In this document: in pieces, positions 7,231 through 16,688 of the stretch
Numbering within the stretch: position 1 is the stretch's first letter
Layout of the letters: each line of letters starts with the position of its first letter
Source of the DNA: Sulfurospirillum sp. UCH001
GTDB taxonomy: Bacteria > Campylobacterota > Campylobacteria > Campylobacterales > Sulfurospirillaceae
NCBI RefSeq assembly: GCF_001548035.1
Contig: NZ_AP014723.1
Span: 1,364,001-1,428,000 of the forward strand
Direction of reading: 5' to 3'
Length of the DNA stretch: 64,000 nucleotides
Translations under genes and position numbers: made by a program
The notes under the pieces: model-generated
What the model saw: only the letters and a program-made list of their open reading frames with translations
Database searches by the model: none
Told to the model about the DNA's origin: nothing

Positions 7231-7941
7231 ATGAAAATTGATAAAAGTTGGTGGACTGACATCATCAGTGTTGGACTTATTGGTCTATCATTTGTGATTC
7301 CAGAGCCGTATGCACATTGGAGTTTACTTACAGGTCTTTTTGCTTTTTCAGGGGCAGTAACAAACCAAATCGCTATTCATATGCTATTTGAAAAAGTACC
7401 ATTTTTGTATGGTAGTGGTGTTATTCAGCTACAATTTGAAGCATTTAAAGCTTCTATCAAAAACTTGATGATGGAACAGTTTTTTACTAAAGACCAGTTG
7501 GATGCTTTCTTTGCGAAAGAAGAAAAAAAGCTCGATTTAACGCCTATTATTGCAGAAGTAGACTTTTCACCTGCGTTTGATGCATTAACAAAGACAGTTA
7601 TGGAGTCATCATTTGGTGGAATGCTTGCTATGTTTGGTGGAGCAAGCGCTTTAGAAGGGCTTCGTGCGCCATTTAGTGAAAAACTAAAAGATTCTATACT
7701 TGATATTAGTGAAAGTAATGTATTTCAACAAAAAATAGTACAAAGCATACAAAATTCATCACTTACAGATGATATGCTTATAACCATAGAACAGATGATC
7801 GATGCGCGATTAAATGAGTTAACACCACAGATGGTAAAAGAGATCGTACAAAATTTCATTAAAGAACATTTGGGATGGCTCGTTGTTTGGGGTGGTTTTT
7901 TTGGTGCGCTAATAGGTTTACTTTCAACATTAGTTCTATAA
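7231..7941 (+). CDS. DUF445 family membrane protein
   Basis: A 236-residue protein with a membrane segment near the start (residues about 9-40) and another at the end (about 212-234), enclosing a charged helical region. The phrase GAVTNQIAIHMLFEK is characteristic of DUF445 (YheB/YjiN-like) proteins, where a conserved N-x-x-A segment follows the first membrane helix. The function of the family is not established. AAGGAGGAAGA precedes the ATG, an excellent ribosome site. It follows the radical SAM gene and precedes trmA by 43 bases. A cysteine is absent, so a redox role is unlikely. Confidence 0.8.
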   Translation: MKIDKSWWTDIISVGLIGLSFVIPEPYAHWSLLTGLFAFSGAVTNQIAIHMLFEKVPFLYGSGVIQLQFEAFKASIKNLMMEQFFTKDQLDAFFAKEEKKLDLTPIIAEVDFSPAFDALTKTVMESSFGGMLAMFGGASALEGLRAPFSEKLKDSILDISESNVFQQKIVQSIQNSSLTDDMLITIEQMIDARLNELTPQMVKEIVQNFIKEHLGWLVVWGGFFGALIGLLSTLVL

Positions 7942-7984
7942 TACATATAATTTTACATAAAATAATTAGTAATAAAGAGGTTTC

Positions 7985-9088
7985 ATGGAGTGTTCTTATT
8001 TTGGAAAATGCGGTAGCTGTACGCTTTATACATTAGACTATGATGCACAGTGTGCCCATAAAAAGGCTCATATGTATGCTTTATTTGAACCTTTCAATGT
8101 TAAGCATTTCGATTTCTTTGAGTCTGTTTCTGAACACTACCGTGGACGCTCTGAGTTTCGCATTTGGAAAGAGGGTGATACGATCAGTTACGCCATGGGA
8201 GCTGTCGATAAGAAAGGTGCTGTCTGCATCGAAAACTGTCCAAAAGTCGAGATGAAAATCTATACACTAATGCCAAAACTTTTACAACAGATCGAAAGCT
8301 CGCCCATGCTTCGTGAAAAGATTTTCGCCATAGAATTTTTGGCTTCTTCAGAGCATCTTTTAGTCACACTTATTTATCACAAGCCTTTAAATGAAGTATG
8401 GGAAAGTGAAGCAAAAGAGCTTGAAAAAGCATTTCGCATTTTTATCATTGGTCGAAGTCGTGGAATGAAAAGGGTTCTTAGTCAAGATTTTGTAGAAGAT
8501 CGTTTTGATATTGCTGCTAAGACTTATCGTTATAACATCATTGAAGGTGGATTTTCACAACCAAACCGTGCTATGAATCAGAAGATGATCAGCTGGGTTT
8601 TAGGTCATCTTGAGAACTGTGAAGATTTATTAGAGCTGTACTGTGGCTATGGTAATTTTACCATTCCAATGGCTGGAAGATTTAAAAAAGTTTTAGCAAC
8701 TGAGATTTCTAAAACATCCATTGCATCGGCGCTTCAAAACTGCGAACTCAATGATACGCATAATATCACTTTTCTACGCATGAGTGCCGAGGAGCTTACT
8801 TCTGCACTGAAAAAAGAACGCGAATACAACCGTTTAAAAGGCATTCATCTTGAAGATTACCGCTTTAGCCATGTCTTTGTTGATCCACCTCGTTCAGGTA
8901 TGGATGAAGCAAGTTTAGAGTTTATCTCCCAATTTGAGAACATCATCTACATTTCATGTAATCCTGAAACGCTTAAACGTGATCTTGAAGTGTTAACGAA
9001 GAAGTACGCCATCTGCCATTTTGCACTATTCGATCAATTCCCGAATACGGAGCACTTGGAGTCTGGCGTTATTTTAAAGCGAATCTAA
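7985..9088 (+). CDS. trmA: tRNA (uracil-54-C5)-methyltransferase TrmA
   Basis: This enzyme methylates U54 in the T loop of tRNAs, using S-adenosylmethionine. The 367 residues equal the length of E. coli TrmA (366) and many blocks agree with it: YRGRSEFRIW, QPNRAMNQKM, LLELYCGYGNFT (SAM motif), VDPPRSGMD and the catalytic-cysteine segment ISCNPETLKRDL, then ALFDQFPNTEH near the end. The N-terminus MECSYFGKCGSCTLY adds a four-cysteine cluster (Cys3, Cys9, Cys12 and Cys23) not found in E. coli TrmA and reminiscent of the Fe-S cluster of RlmD. It ends in a bidirectional terminator shared with the chemoreceptor gene opposite. Confidence 0.93.
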   Translation: MECSYFGKCGSCTLYTLDYDAQCAHKKAHMYALFEPFNVKHFDFFESVSEHYRGRSEFRIWKEGDTISYAMGAVDKKGAVCIENCPKVEMKIYTLMPKLLQQIESSPMLREKIFAIEFLASSEHLLVTLIYHKPLNEVWESEAKELEKAFRIFIIGRSRGMKRVLSQDFVEDRFDIAAKTYRYNIIEGGFSQPNRAMNQKMISWVLGHLENCEDLLELYCGYGNFTIPMAGRFKKVLATEISKTSIASALQNCELNDTHNITFLRMSAEELTSALKKEREYNRLKGIHLEDYRFSHVFVDPPRSGMDEASLEFISQFENIIYISCNPETLKRDLEVLTKKYAICHFALFDQFPNTEHLESGVILKRI

Positions 9089-9111
9089 CCCTAAAAAGAG
9101 GGTTAGATTTT
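9084..9111. terminator. Bidirectional terminator between trmA and a chemoreceptor gene
   Basis: TCTAACCCT (9084-9092) pairs perfectly with AGGGTTAGA (9099-9107) across a six-base loop and is followed by TTTT. The trmA stop codon lies in the left arm, and the minus-strand chemoreceptor ends in the right arm. Confidence 0.8.
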
Positions 9112-10284
9112 AAAGAGAGCAAGTTTAGACGCTAGGGTTTCAGAGAGTCCTAAAAGTTGTTGTGAAGATGTGTTTAGATTTTTGACATCATTGCTATTTT
9201 GCATAGATGACTCGTAAAGTTCACCGATATTTTTTATGATCGTTGCGGTGTCATTTGAGAGTTTTTGTGACACATTAGAAGCAATTAAAGAGGCATCAGA
9301 TGCTTCTTTGATAATGGCTTCCGTATTACTGATTTTAGCTTCTACTTCTTCAGAATTATGTGCCATTTGTTCGATAAATTTATAATTTTTACTCATTTGA
9401 TCGCTTGCATCCATGATATTTTGAACAATCACATTGATCGTTGCATTAATTTCTGTCAAGCTTTTTTGTGTTCTCTCAGCTAAGTTTCGTACTTCATCTG
9501 CAACAACGGCAAATCCACGTCCATGTTCTCCTGCTCGTGCAGCTTCAATAGCAGCATTAAGCGCTAAAAGATTTGTTTGATCTGCGATATCTGAGATAAC
9601 CGTAAGAACATTTTTGACTTGATTGGCATCGTTGCTGAGTTGTTGGAGGCGCTCAGACGTATGAGATTCTACTTCTGATGCTTGTTGAATATTATTAACT
9701 AAGTTTTTAATCTCTAATGCAGTGGTATTAAGCGTCTGGGAAGCATTTAGAATATTTTGGCTTGTTTGAGAGGCATTGCATGTATTTTGCTCTAGTGTTA
9801 ATTTCATGGCATCGCCCAAATCTTTTGTTTTCTTTACAAAATCACGCTCTTCCGCCATACGTTTATCGACATCATTGGAAATTGCTGAGAATTGGTGTGC
9901 CATTTGGGCACTTTGTGACGATGTTTGTGTCGATGTAACAACGGTTGTGTGAATTTTTTCGATGAATTGATTGATGTTGTCTGATAGATCAGCAATCTCA
10001 TCTTTTGAATTAATTTGAATACGTTTGGTGAGATCTCCACTTCCTTTTGCAAGATCAAGTGTAATGGCAAAAAGAGCATCTATGGAGTTTGTCATACTTA
10101 CAATCATAACACGTGTAAAGACGAAGAAAAATATCATACCGCATATGGATCCAATAATTAAAATCAATCGCTCAGTTCCTGTAATGAGAAAAGAGACCAA
10201 GATAATATTGGCCATAAAACCACACAAAACTCCAATGGCTAAAAACCAGCCCTTGGTTTTAATCTTAATTTGATTAAGAAACAT
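9103..10284 (-). CDS. Methyl-accepting chemotaxis protein without a large periplasmic domain
   Basis: A 393-residue chemoreceptor. The start MFLNQIKIK was chosen because AGGAGGGG sits just upstream of its ATG (10284); the longer TTG-initiated frame has no ribosome site. Two membrane segments (residues about 13-35 and 41-62) are separated by only a few residues, so there is almost no periplasmic sensor. A HAMP-like region with [12 protein letters not shown] follows, and then a long coiled coil. The signalling tip, including [19 protein letters not shown] and [18 protein letters not shown], contacts CheW and CheA. No NWETF-type CheR/CheB docking tail is seen. The input could be membrane or cytoplasmic state, or energy. 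Confidence 0.9.
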   Translation of the reverse strand: MFLNQIKIKTKGWFLAIGVLCGFMANIILVSFLITGTERLILIIGSICGMIFFFVFTRVMIVSMTNSIDALFAITLDLAKGSGDLTKRIQINSKDEIADLSDNINQFIEKIHTTVVTSTQTSSQSAQMAHQFSAISNDVDKRMAEERDFVKKTKDLGDAMKLTLEQNTCNASQTSQNILNASQTLNTTALEIKNLVNNIQQASEVESHTSERLQQLSNDANQVKNVLTVISDIADQTNLLALNAAIEAARAGEHGRGFAVVADEVRNLAERTQKSLTEINATINVIVQNIMDASDQMSKNYKFIEQMAHNSEEVEAKISNTEAIIKEASDASLIASNVSQKLSNDTATIIKNIGELYESSMQNSNDVKNLNTSSQQLLGLSETLASKLALFKI

Positions 10285-10408
10285 TAACCCCTCCTTATGT
10301 ATGTAAACCCCCTGATTATAACAAATTAACATGACAAAAGCCATGGATAATCGAGGCAAAAGCTATGAAGTGCTAAACTTCTAACTTAATTTATTTTAAG
10401 GAGCCAAA

Positions 10409-10843
10409 ATGGAATGCGACATTTCAAACATTAGCATGCCTGGTGATGCAGGCATTAAAGACATTTTTTCGATGTGTAAGAGCATTGCCATTATTGGACT
10501 ATCTCCTGATCCTACCAAAGATAGCCATAGAGTAGCGCGCTACTTACAAGGACATGGGTTTAAAATTTATCCGATTTATCCGAAAGAAGAGACAATTTTG
10601 GGTGAGAAAGTTTACCGTAGTCTTTTAGACATCCCTGGGCAAGTGGATATGGTAGATATGTTTCGCAAACCTGAAATTGCAGATAGCTTAATCGAAGAAG
10701 TTTTAAAAAAAGGTGACGTTAAAGTCTTTTGGTTACAAATAGGTATCATCAACAATAAAGCATGTGCTAAAGCACAAGAACATGGCTTAATTGCCGTGCA
10801 GAATCGATGTACCAAGGTAGAATATGAAAGGTTAATGAAATAA
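10409..10843 (+). CDS. CoA-binding domain protein (YccU family)
   Basis: A 144-residue single-domain Rossmann protein. The start of the nucleotide fold, KSIAIIGLSPDPTKDSHRVARYL, and the later strands YPIYPKEETI and VKVFWLQIGI match the CoA_binding_2 family (YccU-like). The ligand binding is known from the family, while the physiological role is unknown. AAGGAG stands about 7 bases upstream of the ATG at 10409. The stop overlaps the ATG of ilvA (TAATG at 10841-10845), so the two genes form an operon and are translationally coupled. The initial 20 residues have two cysteines and Met-rich sequence not typical of the family. Confidence 0.88.
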   Translation: MECDISNISMPGDAGIKDIFSMCKSIAIIGLSPDPTKDSHRVARYLQGHGFKIYPIYPKEETILGEKVYRSLLDIPGQVDMVDMFRKPEIADSLIEEVLKKGDVKVFWLQIGIINNKACAKAQEHGLIAVQNRCTKVEYERLMK

Positions 10844-12054
10844 TGATATCTCTTAGTGAAATTGTAAAAGCAAAACGACAACTGGGAAACGTTGTCACAA
10901 AAACACCTTGTGCATTGGCTCCACATTTAAGTGATGAAGTAGGTGCCCAAGTCTATTTGAAAAAAGAAAATCTTCAAATTACAGGTGCCTATAAACTTAG
11001 AGGTGCTTACAATAAAATAGCCTCTTTAACGAAAGAAGAGCGTAAAAAAGGTGTTATCGCAGCCAGTGCTGGCAATCATGCGCAAGGCGTTGCATACTCA
11101 GCACGTAGTTTTGGAATCTCAGCAACAATTGTTATGCCTGAAGCAACCCCTCTTTTAAAAGTAACAGGAACAAAGGCTTTGGGTGCTGAAGTGATTTTAC
11201 ATGGTGATAATTACGATGAAGCTTATGCGTATGCGTTAACGTATGCAAAAGAGCATGGACTGACTTTTATCCACCCTTTTGAAGATCCTACGGTGATTGC
11301 TGGACAAGGAACGGTAGCACTTGAGATGATTGATGAGATCAATGATCTTGATATCGTAGTTGTTCCTATTGGTGGAGGAGGGCTTATCAGCGGTATGAGT
11401 TCTGCCATCAAACAGATCGATCCAAAAATTAAAGTCATTGGTGTTAATGCTTCTGGTGCACCTGCTATGTATGAATCATTTTATGCCAAAAAAGCTATTA
11501 ACTCTAAAAGTGTTCGCACCATCGCTGATGGTATTGCTGTACGTGATGTCAGTGAGTCGAATTTAGAGCATATCCTAGAGTGTGTAGATGAAGTGGTAAC
11601 CGTTGATGATGAAGAAATCGCTGCTGCAATTTTGTTTCTACTTGAGCGCCAAAAACTGGTTGTTGAGGGTGGAGGAGCAGCGAGTGTGGCTGCTATTATG
11701 CATCAAAAATTTGCTTTTACGAAAGATATGAAAATTGGAGCTGTTTTAAGTGGTGGCAACATCGATGTGCAGATGCTTTCTGTCATTATCGAAAAAGGTT
11801 TGATTAAATCACATCGTAAAATGAAGTTGGTCATTACACTTATCGATAAGCCGGGCTCACTGATGCGTCTGACAGACCTATTTAAAAATGCTAATGCCAA
11901 CATTATTCAAATTGATTATGATCGTTTCTCAACGAAACTTTCTTATGGAGATGCACAAATTACGATTATGCTAGAAACAAAAGGGTTAGAGCATCAACAA
12001 ATGATTCGTGGACTTTTAGAAGAAGCTGGGTATCCATTTACAGAAGAAGTTTAA
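10843..12054 (+). CDS. ilvA: Threonine ammonia-lyase
   Basis: This PLP enzyme deaminates threonine to 2-oxobutanoate, the first step towards isoleucine. The cofactor lysine is Lys51 in GAYKLRGAYNK, followed by ASAGNHAQGVA and the phosphate-binding glycine loop PIGGGGLISG. The 403-residue length, with a single C-terminal ACT-like domain (about residues 325-403, beginning KLVITLIDKPG), matches the shorter TdcB/IlvA form rather than the 510-residue E. coli IlvA. Feedback by isoleucine or valine may act through the ACT domain. It overlaps the upstream CoA-binding gene by one base. Acetolactate synthase genes lie 30 kb away. Confidence 0.93.
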   Translation: MISLSEIVKAKRQLGNVVTKTPCALAPHLSDEVGAQVYLKKENLQITGAYKLRGAYNKIASLTKEERKKGVIAASAGNHAQGVAYSARSFGISATIVMPEATPLLKVTGTKALGAEVILHGDNYDEAYAYALTYAKEHGLTFIHPFEDPTVIAGQGTVALEMIDEINDLDIVVVPIGGGGLISGMSSAIKQIDPKIKVIGVNASGAPAMYESFYAKKAINSKSVRTIADGIAVRDVSESNLEHILECVDEVVTVDDEEIAAAILFLLERQKLVVEGGGAASVAAIMHQKFAFTKDMKIGAVLSGGNIDVQMLSVIIEKGLIKSHRKMKLVITLIDKPGSLMRLTDLFKNANANIIQIDYDRFSTKLSYGDAQITIMLETKGLEHQQMIRGLLEEAGYPFTEEV

Positions 12055-12060
12055 AGAAAG

Positions 12061-12090
12061 AGTGAGGAGAAAAGCTCCTCACTTGTGTTT
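12061..12090. terminator. Bidirectional terminator after ilvA
   Basis: AGTGAGGAG (12061-12069) pairs perfectly with CTCCTCACT (12075-12083), followed by TGTGTTT. It separates the convergent ilvA and the membrane-anchored gene ending at 12089. Confidence 0.75.
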
Positions 12091-12538
12091 AATCTAGTTG
12101 TTCGTATGCTTCCAAAAGACTTTCTCGAAGCACATCTGCAAGTGCTTCTCCATCGACACAATACTCTTTAAGAAATGTATCTAAGTGACTTAAAAGCTCA
12201 AAAAGCTCTGCTTCAATTTCTTGTGAACTTTTTTGTTTTGCCATGAGTGTTTCAAAAAAGACTAGTTTGCGAATGAAGTTAGAAAGAAGCTCTAACGCTT
12301 CTTCTTCATTTTTTCCTTCAAGAAGTTTAAAAGGACGCTCATTAGGCGTTTTAGAACTATCAAGGCTCTGTTTGATTTCACGTACACGCTCTTGGATGAT
12401 CGCTGAGAACTTAGCATAACGTTCATGTGAACTTTCATCAACAAAGGTATCTAACCTGTTTGTTAATTTACCTATCTGTTTTACCAGTACAAAAGCTACC
12501 ATCGCTACAATCATCAAAACAGGAATCAATTGCTCCAT
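12089..12538 (-). CDS. Unknown membrane-anchored protein, 149 aa
   Basis: One membrane segment lies at residues about 4-20 (IPVLMIVAMVAFVLV), followed by a predominantly helical, charged cytoplasmic domain with EEEALELLSNFIRKL and ELLSHLDTFLKEY. I recognise no domain. It is transcribed in the same direction as the amino acid importer operon and begins 25 bases after the ATPase gene, so it is probably the distal gene of that operon. Its leucine and glutamate pattern suggests helical bundle or coiled-coil packing. A role connected to the transporter is possible but is inferred only from position. Confidence 0.75.
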   Translation of the reverse strand: MEQLIPVLMIVAMVAFVLVKQIGKLTNRLDTFVDESSHERYAKFSAIIQERVREIKQSLDSSKTPNERPFKLLEGKNEEEALELLSNFIRKLVFFETLMAKQKSSQEIEAELFELLSHLDTFLKEYCVDGEALADVLRESLLEAYEQLD

Positions 12539-12563
12539 CTCTTATCCTCATCTTATAACAAAA

Positions 12564-13310
12564 TCAGTGCGATAAGATTTGCTCCAAAAAGAGTTTAAGT
12601 CGATCTGACTCAGGATTTTGGAAAAACTCTTCAGGTGTGTTTTCTTCAACGATTTGACCTGCATCCATAAAGATAATTCTATCGGCTACCTTTTTAGCAA
12701 AGCCCATCTCATGCGTTACACACACCATTGTTTTATCTTCGCGTGCTAATTCTATCATAACATCCAAAACTTCAGCAACCATTTCAGGATCAAGCGCAGA
12801 AGTTGGCTCATCAAAAAGCATAATTTTTGGATTTTTACATAAACTTCGTGCGATCGCAACGCGCTGTTGTTGTCCGCCTGAAAGCTGATTTGGGTATTTG
12901 TGTGCTTGATTTGCAATACCTACGCGCTCCAAATACTTCATTGCCATTGCTTCTGCCTCTTTACGTGGCATTTTTCGAACCCAAATAGGCGCAAGTGTAA
13001 GATTGTCTAAAATCGTTAAATGCGGGAAGAGATTAAAGTGTTGGAACACCATGGCAACTTCTTCACGAATGGCTTTGATTTTTTTAACATCGTTAATAAG
13101 ATCAATGCCATCCACGGTGATGCTACCTTCTTGAAACTGCTCTAAGTAATTGATACAACGAATAAGTGTTGATTTACCTGAACCTGAAGGTCCACAGACA
13201 ACGATGATTTCACCTTTTTTAATTGTAAGGTTGATGTCTTTTAATACATGAAAATCACCATACCATTTGTTTAAGTTTTTAATTTCTATGATATCTTTTC
13301 TATCTTTCAT
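12564..13310 (-). CDS. aapP: Polar amino acid ABC transporter, ATP-binding protein
   Basis: This is the 248-residue ATPase of a polar amino acid importer. Walker A is GPSGSGKST, the signature is [15 protein letters not shown] and Walker B runs into [10 protein letters not shown]. The Q-loop sequence [11 protein letters not shown] and the GlnQ-like [13 protein letters not shown] near the end are typical of GlnQ/HisP/AapP proteins. It sits last of the four core transporter genes (binding protein, two permeases, ATPase), ten bases after the second permease. Gene order and permease size resemble the Aap/Bzt general L-amino-acid system, so aapP is used, but the substrate range is uncertain. No anomalies are seen in the catalytic motifs. 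Confidence 0.92.
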   Translation of the reverse strand: MKDRKDIIEIKNLNKWYGDFHVLKDINLTIKKGEIIVVCGPSGSGKSTLIRCINYLEQFQEGSITVDGIDLINDVKKIKAIREEVAMVFQHFNLFPHLTILDNLTLAPIWVRKMPRKEAEAMAMKYLERVGIANQAHKYPNQLSGGQQQRVAIARSLCKNPKIMLFDEPTSALDPEMVAEVLDVMIELAREDKTMVCVTHEMGFAKKVADRIIFMDAGQIVEENTPEEFFQNPESDRLKLFLEQILSH

Positions 13311-13319
13311 CTTCTATTC

Positions 13320-14405
13320 CTATCTCAAATTGGTATTAAATCGTTTTTCGAGCTTTTGGCTAAAGTTAGACATAGAGTAACAAAAGAACCAAAAGATAAA
13401 GGTAACAAACACATAACCTTCCGTTTCATACCCTAACCAGTATGAGTCTGCAGCACTTAAGCGAACCATCGCAAGCAGGTCAAATAGCCCAATGATAAGC
13501 ACAAGCGTCGTATCTTGAAAAAGGGCAATGGAGACACCAACAAGATTTGGAATGGCTACTTTTAATGCTTGCGGAAGAATGACTAAAAACATTTTTTGCC
13601 AGTATGAAAGTCCTATGGCATCAGCAGCTTCGTATTGACCTTTTGGAATAGACTGAAGTCCACCACGAATGTTTTCTGCAATATATGCAGCTTCAAACAT
13701 CGCAATACCAATAAGAGCTCTGAGCAATTTATCAAATGTCATGCCCTCAGGAAAGAAGAGTGGCAAAATAATCGATGACATAAATAAAATTGTAATAAGC
13801 GGCACACCCCTGATAAACTCAATATACGTAACACTGATACTTTTAATGATCGGTAAATGTGACGCACGACCAAGGGCTAAGAGTACACCCAAAGGAAATG
13901 CAGCGACAATACCCACAGCCGCTACCATAATGGTCAGCATCAAACCGCCCCATTTATCGGTAGGCACTGTTTCCATACCAAAGAAACCACCATGTACGAG
14001 GAAAAAGCCAGCAATAAAGTAAATATGGGCTAAAGCCACTTTGAGTAAAGGACTTTTAAGGTACTTAAACGCGACAATAAGGACAAAGAAAAGTCCATAA
14101 ACGCTATTAACCCTCCATCTCAGATCAGAAGGGTAAAATCCATACATAAACATATCGATTTTCATACGTATAAATACCCAACACGCTCCGCCACTGACAC
14201 AATCTTCACGTGTTGAGCCCGCAAAGTTTGCATTGATATAAGCCCATTTGACAAACGGTGGAATAATCCAAAAAAGAATCATCACACCTAAGAGCGTTAG
14301 AGCAACATTAAGCGGTGATGAAAATAGATTTTCTCGAATCCAAAATGTCGCACCTTTTGTATTAGAAGGCGCTTTACGTTCTTGTTTTTTTTCATAGGTT
14401 GCCAT
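13320..14405 (-). CDS. aapM: Amino acid ABC transporter permease (AapM-like)
   Basis: A 361-residue inner-membrane permease. After a short charged N-terminus come a membrane segment, a periplasmic stretch with several cysteines (EDCVSGGACWVF), then the HisM/GlnP-type core. The EAA loop, which contacts the ATPase, is visible as EAADAIGLSYWQKMFLVILPQA. The extra N-terminal membrane region makes it longer than GlnP (about 220 residues), as in the AapM/BztC class. Its ATG is one base from the stop of the upstream permease (14407), so translation is coupled. It functions as a heterodimer with the other permease. Confidence 0.9.
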   Translation of the reverse strand: MATYEKKQERKAPSNTKGATFWIRENLFSSPLNVALTLLGVMILFWIIPPFVKWAYINANFAGSTREDCVSGGACWVFIRMKIDMFMYGFYPSDLRWRVNSVYGLFFVLIVAFKYLKSPLLKVALAHIYFIAGFFLVHGGFFGMETVPTDKWGGLMLTIMVAAVGIVAAFPLGVLLALGRASHLPIIKSISVTYIEFIRGVPLITILFMSSIILPLFFPEGMTFDKLLRALIGIAMFEAAYIAENIRGGLQSIPKGQYEAADAIGLSYWQKMFLVILPQALKVAIPNLVGVSIALFQDTTLVLIIGLFDLLAMVRLSAADSYWLGYETEGYVFVTFIFWFFCYSMSNFSQKLEKRFNTNLR

Positions 14406-14406
14406 A

Positions 14407-15561
14407 TTAGCGCTCCTGAATCTTCATTTTATGGTTGAACCAGTTCAGAAGTGCCGATACGATTAAACTGATGATGAGATAAACGAGCATCGTCATCGAA
14501 ATAATTTCAATCGCTTGTCCTACTTGGTTCAGTGATGTTCCTGCAAAAACAGTAACAATTTCAGGATACCCTACAGCCGTTGCTAATGAAGAGTTTTTAA
14601 TGAGATTGAGATATTGGTTAATAATCGGTGGAATAGCAATACGGATTGCTTGAGGTAAAATAACCAATTTTAGAGATTGATACGGACTAAATCCCATAGA
14701 GGCAGCAGCCTCTTTTTGACCGTGACTGACCGCTTCAATACCTGAACGAACTGCTTCTGCAATAAACGTTGCTGTATAGATAGTAAGTGCAAATGTCAAT
14801 GCTAAAAATTCAGGAGAGAGTGTTTTCCCCCCTTTGAAGTTAAAACCACGAAGCTCTGGAAAACTAAAGTTTAGATGTGCTCCACCTATGAAATAGGCAA
14901 GAACAGGAAAGAGTATAAAGATTCCTATTGCAAATGGGAAGACGATAAAATCTTCACCCGTGGCTTCTTTACGCTTATTTGCCCAAGCATTGAGCGCGAT
15001 AGCAGCAAAAAGAGCACAAAAAAGACTTCCAACCATCATAAAAAACGTTGTATTGTATTCAGGAAGAGGGAAGTAAAGGCCTCTGTTATTGATAAATATC
15101 ATATCAAAAAAGTTAAAACTCTGTTTGGGATTTGGCATAGCGCGAAGTACTACGTTGTACCAAAAGAGTATTTGAAGCAAAAGCGGTATATTTCTAAAAA
15201 AATCAACATAGGCTTTTGCAAGTTTTGCGATCAACCAGTTGCGAGAAAGTCTCAAAATACCAATAATGAGTCCCACAAGTGTTGCACAGATAATACCAAC
15301 AAAAGCGATAATGATTGTATTAAGAAGTCCTACAATAAAAACACGTCCATGTGTGTTTTCTTCTGTGTAAGGGATAGGTGATTGATCAATACCAAATCCA
15401 GCTGTTCCATTCAAAAAGCCAAAGCCTGTTTGAATGCCCCTTTGTTCTATATTGGCGACAGTATTGGTGCCAATATACCACAAAAAAGCAACCAAGCCAA
15501 TAACGGTCAATAATTGGAAAATAATTCCTCTAATCTTTTGATTTCTCAAAAGTGTTAACAT
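14407..15561 (-). CDS. aapQ: Amino acid ABC transporter permease (AapQ-like)
   Basis: This is the first of the two permeases, 384 residues. A membrane helix near residues 10-30 and a long periplasmic segment precede the core, as in the AapQ/BztB group. The core has the start GLLNTIIIAFVG, the motif YVDFFRNIPLLLQ, and the EAA loop KEAAASMGFSPYQSLKLVILPQ. It pairs with the AapM-like permease encoded next. A long open frame on the opposite strand around 14875-15381 is a shadow of this gene and lacks any membrane or domain logic. A stable hairpin lies between it and the binding-protein gene, probably setting a difference in expression level. Confidence 0.9.
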   Translation of the reverse strand: MLTLLRNQKIRGIIFQLLTVIGLVAFLWYIGTNTVANIEQRGIQTGFGFLNGTAGFGIDQSPIPYTEENTHGRVFIVGLLNTIIIAFVGIICATLVGLIIGILRLSRNWLIAKLAKAYVDFFRNIPLLLQILFWYNVVLRAMPNPKQSFNFFDMIFINNRGLYFPLPEYNTTFFMMVGSLFCALFAAIALNAWANKRKEATGEDFIVFPFAIGIFILFPVLAYFIGGAHLNFSFPELRGFNFKGGKTLSPEFLALTFALTIYTATFIAEAVRSGIEAVSHGQKEAAASMGFSPYQSLKLVILPQAIRIAIPPIINQYLNLIKNSSLATAVGYPEIVTVFAGTSLNQVGQAIEIISMTMLVYLIISLIVSALLNWFNHKMKIQER

Positions 15562-15586
15562 ACGTATTCCTTTATGCTTTAAGATT

Positions 15587-15606
15587 AAGGGCAGAAATCT
15601 GCCCTT
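15587..15606 (-). terminator. Intergenic hairpin between aapJ and aapQ
   Basis: AAGGGCAGA (15587-15595) pairs perfectly with TCTGCCCTT (15598-15606). No strong U-run follows on the minus strand, so it is more likely an mRNA-protecting or partly terminating hairpin that lets the binding protein be made in excess of the permeases. Confidence 0.55.
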
Positions 15607-15629
15607 TGTATGACTTAATATCTAATCTA

Positions 15630-16658
15630 TTATCTAAAAGGAGGTGCGTATTGGAGTCCACCATGTGTCCAAAGAGCGTTGTAACCTCTTGAAATTTTAA
15701 GAGGAGAGCCTTGTCCTACAGTTTTTTCGAAAGATTCGCCATAGTTACCAACTTGCTTGATGATGTTATAAGCAAAATCTTTTTTAAGCCCTAAGTTTTC
15801 ACCCATCTGTCCTTCAACGCCTAAAAGACGTTTGATGTCTGGGTTGTCAGATTTGAGCATCGCATCAACATTGGCACTTGTAACACCTGCTTCTTCAGCT
15901 GCCAACATTGCATAAGATGTCCAGCGAACGATGTCAAACCATTTACCATCGCCCTTACGAACAACCGGTCCTAAAGGCTCTTTTGAGATAACTTCTGGAA
16001 GAACGACAGACTCATCAGGTTTTAAAAGTTTGATTCTCAAACCGTAAAGTTGAGATTGATCTGAGGTTAAAACATCACATCTACCGCTTTCATACGCTTT
16101 AACCACTTGGTCATTCGTATCGTAAGAGACGAGTTTGTATTTCATTTTGTTAGTTCTAAAGTAGTCAGCAACATTTAGCTCTGTTGTCGTTCCTGTTTGA
16201 AGACAAATAGAAGCGCCATCAAGTTCTTTTGCACTTTTAACGCCTAACTTTTTAGTCACCATAAAACCTTGACCATCATAATAGGTTACACCTGTGAAGT
16301 TGAGACCTAAAGAAGTGTCACGTGTCTGAGTCCACGTTGTGTTACGTGAAAGCATATCGATTTCGCCTGATTGAAGCGCTGTCAAACGCTCTTTTGCATT
16401 AAGGGCAATATATTTTACTTTCTTTGCGTCACCCAAAACAGCTGCTGCAACAGCGCGGCATTGGTCAACGTCAATACCTTTATAGATACCATCACTGCCT
16501 ACTTCTGAGAAGCCAGGGAGTCCACCATCAACACCACATTTTACAAAACCTTGTTTTTGTACCTCTGCGAGAGTATCTGCACTGAGTGTTGTTGAGCCAA
16601 GACCCAAAACTGTAATGGTTGCTAAAGAGATCTTAGCAAATTGAGAACGTAACATCAT
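15630..16658 (-). CDS. aapJ: Periplasmic amino acid-binding protein of the ABC importer
   Basis: This 342-residue protein captures polar amino acids in the periplasm and delivers them to the permeases. A signal peptide (hydrophobic stretch ISLATITVLGLGSTTLSA) spans about residues 10-27. The mature part has the SBP family 3 features: VKCGVDGGLPGFSEV, GIDVDQCRAVAAAVLGD, DMLSRNTTWTQTRD and GASICLQTGTTTELN, all close to AapJ/BztA proteins. AAGGAAG precedes two adjacent ATG codons (16658 and 16655), so either may be used. It is the first gene of the importer operon, and its candidate -10 region overlaps one arm of a 13-base inverted repeat at 16689-16763. Confidence 0.92.
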   Translation of the reverse strand: MMLRSQFAKISLATITVLGLGSTTLSADTLAEVQKQGFVKCGVDGGLPGFSEVGSDGIYKGIDVDQCRAVAAAVLGDAKKVKYIALNAKERLTALQSGEIDMLSRNTTWTQTRDTSLGLNFTGVTYYDGQGFMVTKKLGVKSAKELDGASICLQTGTTTELNVADYFRTNKMKYKLVSYDTNDQVVKAYESGRCDVLTSDQSQLYGLRIKLLKPDESVVLPEVISKEPLGPVVRKGDGKWFDIVRWTSYAMLAAEEAGVTSANVDAMLKSDNPDIKRLLGVEGQMGENLGLKKDFAYNIIKQVGNYGESFEKTVGQGSPLKISRGYNALWTHGGLQYAPPFR

Positions 16659-16688
16659 TATCTTCCTTTCTAAGTTGATATGAAAAGA

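Noticed and set aside
10285-10359. Longer TTG-initiated start of the chemoreceptor
   Set aside because: No ribosome site precedes it; AGGAGGGG stands directly before the ATG at 10284.
14875-15381. 168-residue open frame on the plus strand
   Set aside because: It is antisense to the aapQ permease gene, has a biased composition without domain or membrane features and no ribosome site.
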